Source of the DNA: Nostoc sp. ATCC 53789
Lineage (GTDB): Bacteria > Cyanobacteriota > Cyanobacteriia > Cyanobacteriales > Nostocaceae
DNA: 64,000 bases
NCBI RefSeq assembly: GCF_009873495.1
Contig: NZ_CP046703.1
Location: 4,816,501 to 4,880,500 of the forward strand
Reading direction: 5' to 3'
Positions 59,475 to 64,000 of this stretch are shown here, in pieces; positions within the stretch are counted from its first letter, which is position 1, and each line of letters starts with the position of its first letter. Under the pieces are notes generated by a model. It saw only the letters and a program-made list of their open reading frames with translations, had not been told where the DNA came from and did not search any database. Made by a program: the position numbers and the translations under genes.

Positions 59475-61004
59475 TTAGAGTCTGCGCCAGCGACGGCCAT
59501 CCTGGTTAATTAAGAGTTCTGCTTGTTCTGGCTCCCAAGTGCCGGCTTCGTACTGGGGAATAGTAGTAGGATCGGCGGGTGCATCCCAAACGGAAAGGGC
59601 TGGTGTCACTACTTGCCAAGCTGCTTCTACTTCATCTGCACGTGTGAACAATGTTTGATCGCCCATCATACAATCAAGGAATAAGCGATCGTAGGCATCG
59701 GATGTTGCTTGGATGCCAAAGGAACCATAACTAAAGTCCATATCAACGGAACGGGTGCGGAATTCGGCCCCCGGCATTTTGACATCAAAACGCAGGGAAA
59801 TACCTTCATTTGGCTGAATCCGCATCGTCAAAATATTGGCGTTTGTCTGTTGGGCGGCAGATTGGAACATCCGAGATGGAACTTCGCGGAAGTGAATTGC
59901 AATCTCACTCACTTTTTTCGGCATCCGCTTTCCAGTCCGCAAGTAGAAAGGAACACCTTTCCAGCGCCAGTTATCCACCAAAAACTTCATAGCTACATAA
60001 GTGGGTGTGGTGGAGTTGGGGTCAACGCCTGGTTCTGTGCGATATCCTGGCACTGCTTGACCTTTCATCCAGCCAGCACTGTATTGCCCACGTACTGCTG
60101 ACCGCGACAGATTGTGAACATCAGCTAAACGAGTAGCTTGGAGTACCTTCACTTTTTCTGTGCGGATGCTATCGGCATCCATTGCGTTGGGTGCTTCCAT
60201 TGCCGTTAAGCAGTAAAGTTGCATGAGGTGATTTTGCAACATATCCCGCAGTGCGCCGGCGCTTTCATAGTACCCAGCCCGGTCTTCTACGCCCACGGTT
60301 TCTGCTACGGTAATTTGCACGTGGTCAACAAATTGACGATTCCACAAGGGTTCAAAAATTGCATTGGCAAAGCGAAACACCAGCAAATTCTGGACTGTTT
60401 CTTTACCCAAATAGTGGTCAATACGATAGACTTGATGCTCTTTGCAATATTTTTGTACCACTTGGTTAAGGCTTTGGGCAGAAGCCAAGTCTCGACCAAA
60501 GGGTTTCTCAATTACTAGACGATGTTTGTAGGGATCTTCTAGCATCCCGCCGCTTCCTAGCTGCTTAATTGCTTCGGGAAAGAATGAGGGAGCAACGGAT
60601 AGGTAGAACATGCGATTGCCTCGCGTGCCCCGTTTTTCGTCTAATTCACTCAGTAAGGTTTTTAGTTTCTGGTAGCTTTCAGGGTTGTCTATATCTCCAG
60701 GACTGTAGAACAGACCTTGAGAGAAGTCTTGCCAGAGTTCCCCTAAATCGACATCAGGATGTGCCTCTTCCATGCCCTTCTGCATTTGTTCGCGGAAGTA
60801 TTCATGGCTCCATTCTCGACGTGCTACGCCAACAATAGTAGTTTCTGGTGGAATGCGCCGTTCTCGCCGCAATTTGTAAAGTGCTGGCACTAGTTTGCGC
60901 CAGGTGAGATCACCAGAAGCGCCAAAGATAACTATAATCTGGGGTTCAGGCATCCCTTGTTGTTGCAGACCAACGCGCAAGGGATTTTCTAGCAGACTAA
61001 CCAT
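59475..61004 (-). CDS. zwf: Glucose-6-phosphate 1-dehydrogenase
   Basis: Oxidises glucose-6-phosphate with NADP, the first step of the oxidative pentose phosphate pathway and the main source of reductant in heterocysts. The 509-residue protein has the NADP-binding start FGASGDLTWRKLVPALYKL (about residues 27-45), IEKPFGRD, and the active-site motif RIDHYLGKETVQN (about 195-207). Activity is known to depend on OpcA. Its start ATG lies 134 repeat-rich bases behind tal. Confidence 0.97.
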   Translation of the reverse strand: MVSLLENPLRVGLQQQGMPEPQIIVIFGASGDLTWRKLVPALYKLRRERRIPPETTIVGVARREWSHEYFREQMQKGMEEAHPDVDLGELWQDFSQGLFYSPGDIDNPESYQKLKTLLSELDEKRGTRGNRMFYLSVAPSFFPEAIKQLGSGGMLEDPYKHRLVIEKPFGRDLASAQSLNQVVQKYCKEHQVYRIDHYLGKETVQNLLVFRFANAIFEPLWNRQFVDHVQITVAETVGVEDRAGYYESAGALRDMLQNHLMQLYCLTAMEAPNAMDADSIRTEKVKVLQATRLADVHNLSRSAVRGQYSAGWMKGQAVPGYRTEPGVDPNSTTPTYVAMKFLVDNWRWKGVPFYLRTGKRMPKKVSEIAIHFREVPSRMFQSAAQQTNANILTMRIQPNEGISLRFDVKMPGAEFRTRSVDMDFSYGSFGIQATSDAYDRLFLDCMMGDQTLFTRADEVEAAWQVVTPALSVWDAPADPTTIPQYEAGTWEPEQAELLINQDGRRWRRL

Positions 61005-61007
61005 AGG

Positions 61008-61113
61008 AATTTTGGATTTTGGATTTTGGATTTTGGGTTTTGGATTGGGGGAGAGGTAACAGGTGACAGGTGACAGGTGACAGGTGATAATCTGTACCCT
61101 GTAACCTGTACCC
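61008..61113. repeat. TTTTGGA and ACAGGTG tandem heptamers between tal and zwf
   Basis: About five TTTTGGA units (61010-61044), then four ACAGGTG units (61058-61086), then the partially complementary segment CCCTGTAACCTGTACCC (about 61097-61113). The last two can fold back on each other in the intercistronic mRNA. Confidence 0.88.
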
Positions 61114-61138
61114 TATTCCCTTCTTCAATCCCCAGTCC

Positions 61139-62284
61139 CTACACTGGTGACAATACCTTGATCTTGTCTTCTAAAGAGTTCATCAAGGACTGGAAGGGCT
61201 GGATGAACTTGTCAATACCTTCAACTAACAGTTCATCCATTACGGTATCGAGATCGATGTTGATGTCGGGATCTTTGAGGTTTTCGATCAGCGTGTAAGC
61301 ATTATTTACGTCTGTTTCTAAGCGATCGCTCACGTTACAATGATCGGCACAAGCTTTAATGGTCGCTGGTGGGACGGTGTTAACGGTATCAGGGCCTACC
61401 AACTCTTCGATATACATCACGTCGTTGTAGTTGGGATCTTTGGTGCTGGTACTAGCCCAAAGTAGCCGTTGTACTGTGGCCCCTTTTGCTACCAACTCTT
61501 GCCAACGCTCACTTCTAATGATTTTCTTGTATTCTTGGTAAGCTAGCTTGGCGTTTGCGATCGCTACTTTTCCTTTCACAGCTTTTAGCTTTGCTTCCAC
61601 GGCAATATCATCAACGCCTTTTTTCAACTTAGCATCTATTTTGGCATCAATGTTGCTATCGATCCGGCTGAGGAAGAAGCTAGCGACTGAAGCAATTCTA
61701 CTGATGTCTTTACCTTCAGCCAGCCGTTTTTCTAAGCCACGAATATAGGCCCAAACTGTATTTACGTAGCTTTCTACTGAAAACAACAGCGTAATATTGA
61801 CATTCATCCCCTCGGCTATTACTTGCTCTACTGCTGGCAAACCAGGTTCTGTACCGGGAATTTTAATCATCAGATTTTCCCGACCAATTTCTTGGAAATA
61901 GCGCCGAGCTTCGCTTATTGTGGCTTCCGTATCATGGGCGATGGTTGGCGGTACTTCGATACTCACATAACCATCTAGTCTATTCGAGGCTTCATAAACA
62001 GGGCGTAAAATATCACAAGCGTTACGGATATCTGCAAAAACGAGGGATTCGTAAATTTTGTCTATCGGTAAGTTGGCACGAACTCCGGCTTCTATATCGG
62101 CATCATAAATGACGTTACCTGCGATCGCTTTTTCAAAGATAGCTGGGTTAGAAGTAATCCCAGATATACCTTGATTTTCAACCAGGTCTTTGAGTTCACC
62201 TGATTGAATAATGTCACGGGTCAAATTATCCATCCAGATACTTTGACCGTATTGCTTAATTTCTAGTAGATGATTGGTAGACAT
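61139..62284 (-). CDS. tal: Transaldolase
   Basis: Transfers a three-carbon unit between sugar phosphates in the pentose phosphate pathway. The 381-residue protein is of the longer Tal type (VENQGISGITSNPAIFEKAI near residue 35, the Schiff-base lysine in LMIKIPGTEPGLPAVE near residue 140, then VNITLLFSVESYV and ATVQRLLWASTSTKDPNY). It lies between fbp and zwf and supplies the non-oxidative branch. 277 bases separate it from fbp. Confidence 0.96.
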   Translation of the reverse strand: MSTNHLLEIKQYGQSIWMDNLTRDIIQSGELKDLVENQGISGITSNPAIFEKAIAGNVIYDADIEAGVRANLPIDKIYESLVFADIRNACDILRPVYEASNRLDGYVSIEVPPTIAHDTEATISEARRYFQEIGRENLMIKIPGTEPGLPAVEQVIAEGMNVNITLLFSVESYVNTVWAYIRGLEKRLAEGKDISRIASVASFFLSRIDSNIDAKIDAKLKKGVDDIAVEAKLKAVKGKVAIANAKLAYQEYKKIIRSERWQELVAKGATVQRLLWASTSTKDPNYNDVMYIEELVGPDTVNTVPPATIKACADHCNVSDRLETDVNNAYTLIENLKDPDINIDLDTVMDELLVEGIDKFIQPFQSLMNSLEDKIKVLSPV

Positions 62285-62561
62285 AGCTAGTTTATTTCAC
62301 TCCTGTATAGTGATGTTTCTAAGTGAAGTTGGCAAAACGCATTGATACTTACTTTTGAATTGTGGCGTTGCCAATCACTTATCGCATCGGCCAGCTGAGA
62401 TAATCCTTAATTGATCTTCAAAAAGCGCTATTTTGCATCCCCAATCCTAAATCACCATGATTAACGTTTAATTAATGGCAGATGAGAGTACAGCACGGCG
62501 TAAATAAACACCCTTATAAAATGTCTGAAACCCTTACGTAACAGGAATTACGAATTGTATT
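62285..62561. other. Spacer between fbp and tal
   Basis: 277 bases with no gene. It may hold an internal promoter for tal-zwf-opcA. No heptamer repeats are visible here, unlike in the two downstream spacers. Confidence 0.5.
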
Positions 62562-63611
62562 CTAGTGTCCGTTTTGAATAAAAGACTCTACCTTTGCGAC
62601 ATCTTCTTTGCTGCCAATAATTAAAGGTGTGCGCTGATGCAGTTTTTTTGGCACTACATCCAAGATGTTTACCAATCCTGTCGTAGCACGACCGCCTGCT
62701 TGCTCAATCAAAAAGGCGAGAGGAGCAGTTTCATAAAGCAAGCGCAATTTCCCTTCTGGGTTTTGAATTGTGCCTGGGTAGAGGAACACACCGCCTTGAA
62801 CCAGAATTCTGTGGATGTCGCTTACCATTGCGCCGCTATAACGAGCGCTGTAGCCTTCTGTGCGATGAACGTACCGGATATATTCTCGAATCGATTCTTC
62901 CCACTGCCAGAAGTTACCCTCATTCACGCTGTAAACGGAACCGTGATTAGGAATCCGAATATTCTCTTCTGTGAGAATAAATTCTCCTAAGCTGGGATCG
63001 AGAACAAAGGAATGAACGCCAGTACCTATAGTATAAACCAGCATCGTGCATGGCCCATACAGGATGTATCCGGCAGCAAGTTGCTTCCGGCCGTTGGTGA
63101 GGAGATCGGTTGCCTTACCATCGCTATCATTTCCTTCTTGTTGGCGAATGGCGAAAATGGAACCCAAGCTGAGATTATTATCAGTGTTGGATGAGCCATC
63201 AATTGGGTCATATAACAGGGTATAGCGACCAATGGGGCAATTTTCGGGGATGTAGTAGGGATTTTCCATTTCCTCAGAAGCGAGGCGACAGACTAAGCCG
63301 CTTTGCTTAAACACTGAGATAAATACATCATTGGCGTAGACATCCATCTTTTTGACGGATTCTCCTTGGACATTAACTTCCCCGGTAAAACCGAGAACGC
63401 CTTCCATTAAACCAGCGCGACTCATGCGGCGAGCAACCAGTTTACCTGCTAAGGCGATGCGATTCATCAGCGCACTTAAATCTTGTGCATCTGGCGAAAA
63501 ACTTTGAAGTTGCTGGAGGACGTGACGCGATAAGGTTGTACAATCACGATCTAGAGCTCTATCTGTAATTTCATTGATAGACGATTCTAAGGATTCTGGC
63601 GTTTTAGCCAT
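62562..63611 (-). CDS. fbp: Fructose-1,6-bisphosphatase class I
   Basis: Hydrolyses fructose-1,6-bisphosphate to fructose-6-phosphate, feeding glucose-6-phosphate to Zwf when carbon is recycled in the oxidative pentose pathway. The 349-residue protein has LYDPIDGSSNTDNN (metal-binding, about residues 128-141) and SARYSGAMVSDIHRIL near 260. The loop after SIFAIRQQEGNDSDGK contains no Cys, so the chloroplast-type thioredoxin switch is absent. ATG 63611 has GGAG ten bases upstream and gives the family start MAKTPESLE; a GTG at 63632 is possible. First gene of the cluster. Confidence 0.97.
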   Translation of the reverse strand: MAKTPESLESSINEITDRALDRDCTTLSRHVLQQLQSFSPDAQDLSALMNRIALAGKLVARRMSRAGLMEGVLGFTGEVNVQGESVKKMDVYANDVFISVFKQSGLVCRLASEEMENPYYIPENCPIGRYTLLYDPIDGSSNTDNNLSLGSIFAIRQQEGNDSDGKATDLLTNGRKQLAAGYILYGPCTMLVYTIGTGVHSFVLDPSLGEFILTEENIRIPNHGSVYSVNEGNFWQWEESIREYIRYVHRTEGYSARYSGAMVSDIHRILVQGGVFLYPGTIQNPEGKLRLLYETAPLAFLIEQAGGRATTGLVNILDVVPKKLHQRTPLIIGSKEDVAKVESFIQNGH

Positions 63612-64000
63612 TTTTATGTTCTCCGCAGCCACTAGCTGTTAATTGGGTTTTAGTCGTGTATGGCAACTTATGGTTGCTGCTTCTATCTTAGAAAGGTAAT
63701 TTGAGAACTTAGATGCGACTTTAGATAAACTAAAGAAATGAGTTTTCAGTGACTCCTGTACTCAGAGCTTGTATACGTAGTAATTAGTCTAAAACAATAC
63801 CAATATTTTCTCGGTAGCTTTGTTGATGATTTGGACTAGCGATGCCTAAGCTTATCATTCTAAAAAGTTCCGATTTTAATTGGAGTCGCAACTAAAGAGA
63901 GATTTTGATGCGCTGTTCAACTCTTTTTACCCACTAAACCAGAATCAAAGTGGATAAAGTTCCAACTCCTCAATCAAATTCGATCCTTTATTCATCACTT
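63612..64000. promoter_or_regulatory. Upstream region of the fbp cluster
   Basis: About 390 bases without a credible gene up to the window edge. It should contain the promoter of the fbp-tal-zwf-opcA transcript. I could not pick out a convincing NtcA-type GTA-N8-TAC box or -10 element by eye. Confidence 0.45.

Noticed and set aside
63612..64000. NtcA-type promoter of the fbp cluster
   Set aside because: I could not find a convincing GTA-N8-TAC box at a proper distance by eye, so no specific site is annotated.

Overview
The window looks like chromosomal DNA of a filamentous, heterocyst-type cyanobacterium of the Nostocales, close to Nostoc. The octamer GCGATCGC (HIP1) recurs throughout. Tandem heptamer repeats of the TGACAAA/TGACCAA/TAATGAC type fill many intergenic gaps. 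Cyanobacterial marker genes are present: psb34, a CCB2/CCB4-type cytochrome b6 maturation factor, a ThiO-ThiG fusion, a Hik2/CSK-like kinase, a 6S RNA directly behind purK, and the fbp-tal-zwf-opcA cluster. No rRNA, tRNA, CRISPR array, complete insertion sequence or prophage was recognised.

Layout. 1-8 kb: the end of a KTSC-domain gene, moaE, the clpS/DUF2103 pair, a secreted FAD oxidoreductase, a lumenal pentapeptide protein overlapping purK, then 6S RNA with its own promoter and terminator. 8-18 kb: a giant Ser/Thr kinase-ATPase-GAF-histidine kinase, an active/inactive pair of M16 peptidases, and a peptidoglycan-binding protein with three 54-bp repeats. 18-32 kb: a cobalamin gene (CbiG C-terminal type), cimA, a 2Fe-2S ferredoxin, thiO-thiG, psb34, a large TPR protein, two envelope proteins (one with an SLH module) and cobB/cbiA. 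32-42 kb: a cyclic-nucleotide-binding protein, a CadD-type transporter, a pentapeptide protein, GNAT-recJ, a RecB/Cas4-like nuclease, a decayed NB-ARC/WD40 gene, def, ftsX and a DUF3598 gene. 42-45 kb: an AT-rich accessory island with one complete toxin-antitoxin pair, two orphan antitoxin-like genes and an unrecognised 390-residue membrane protein. 45-57 kb: aat, rpsN, nth, rseP, serS, padR/CCB, DUF3155, a Hik2-like kinase and a second SLH protein. 57-64 kb, minus strand: opcA, zwf, tal and fbp, the oxidative pentose phosphate cluster that supplies reductant in the dark and in heterocysts, with a terminator behind opcA.

The most distinctive feature is repeat biology rather than one new operon. 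Two copies of a 93-bp MITE-like element each carry a 5-bp target duplication (AATCA and TCAGT), and one of them interrupts the WD40 pseudogene. A second palindromic family bounded by AATAC...GTATT has three copies. Intergenic-type repeats also lie in frame inside housekeeping genes (cimA, thiO-thiG, recJ, cobB, the hybrid kinase) and shape the ends of others. An SLH module about 91% identical between two genes 26 kb apart, each linked to the same uncharacterised envelope domain, points to module shuffling or gene conversion.
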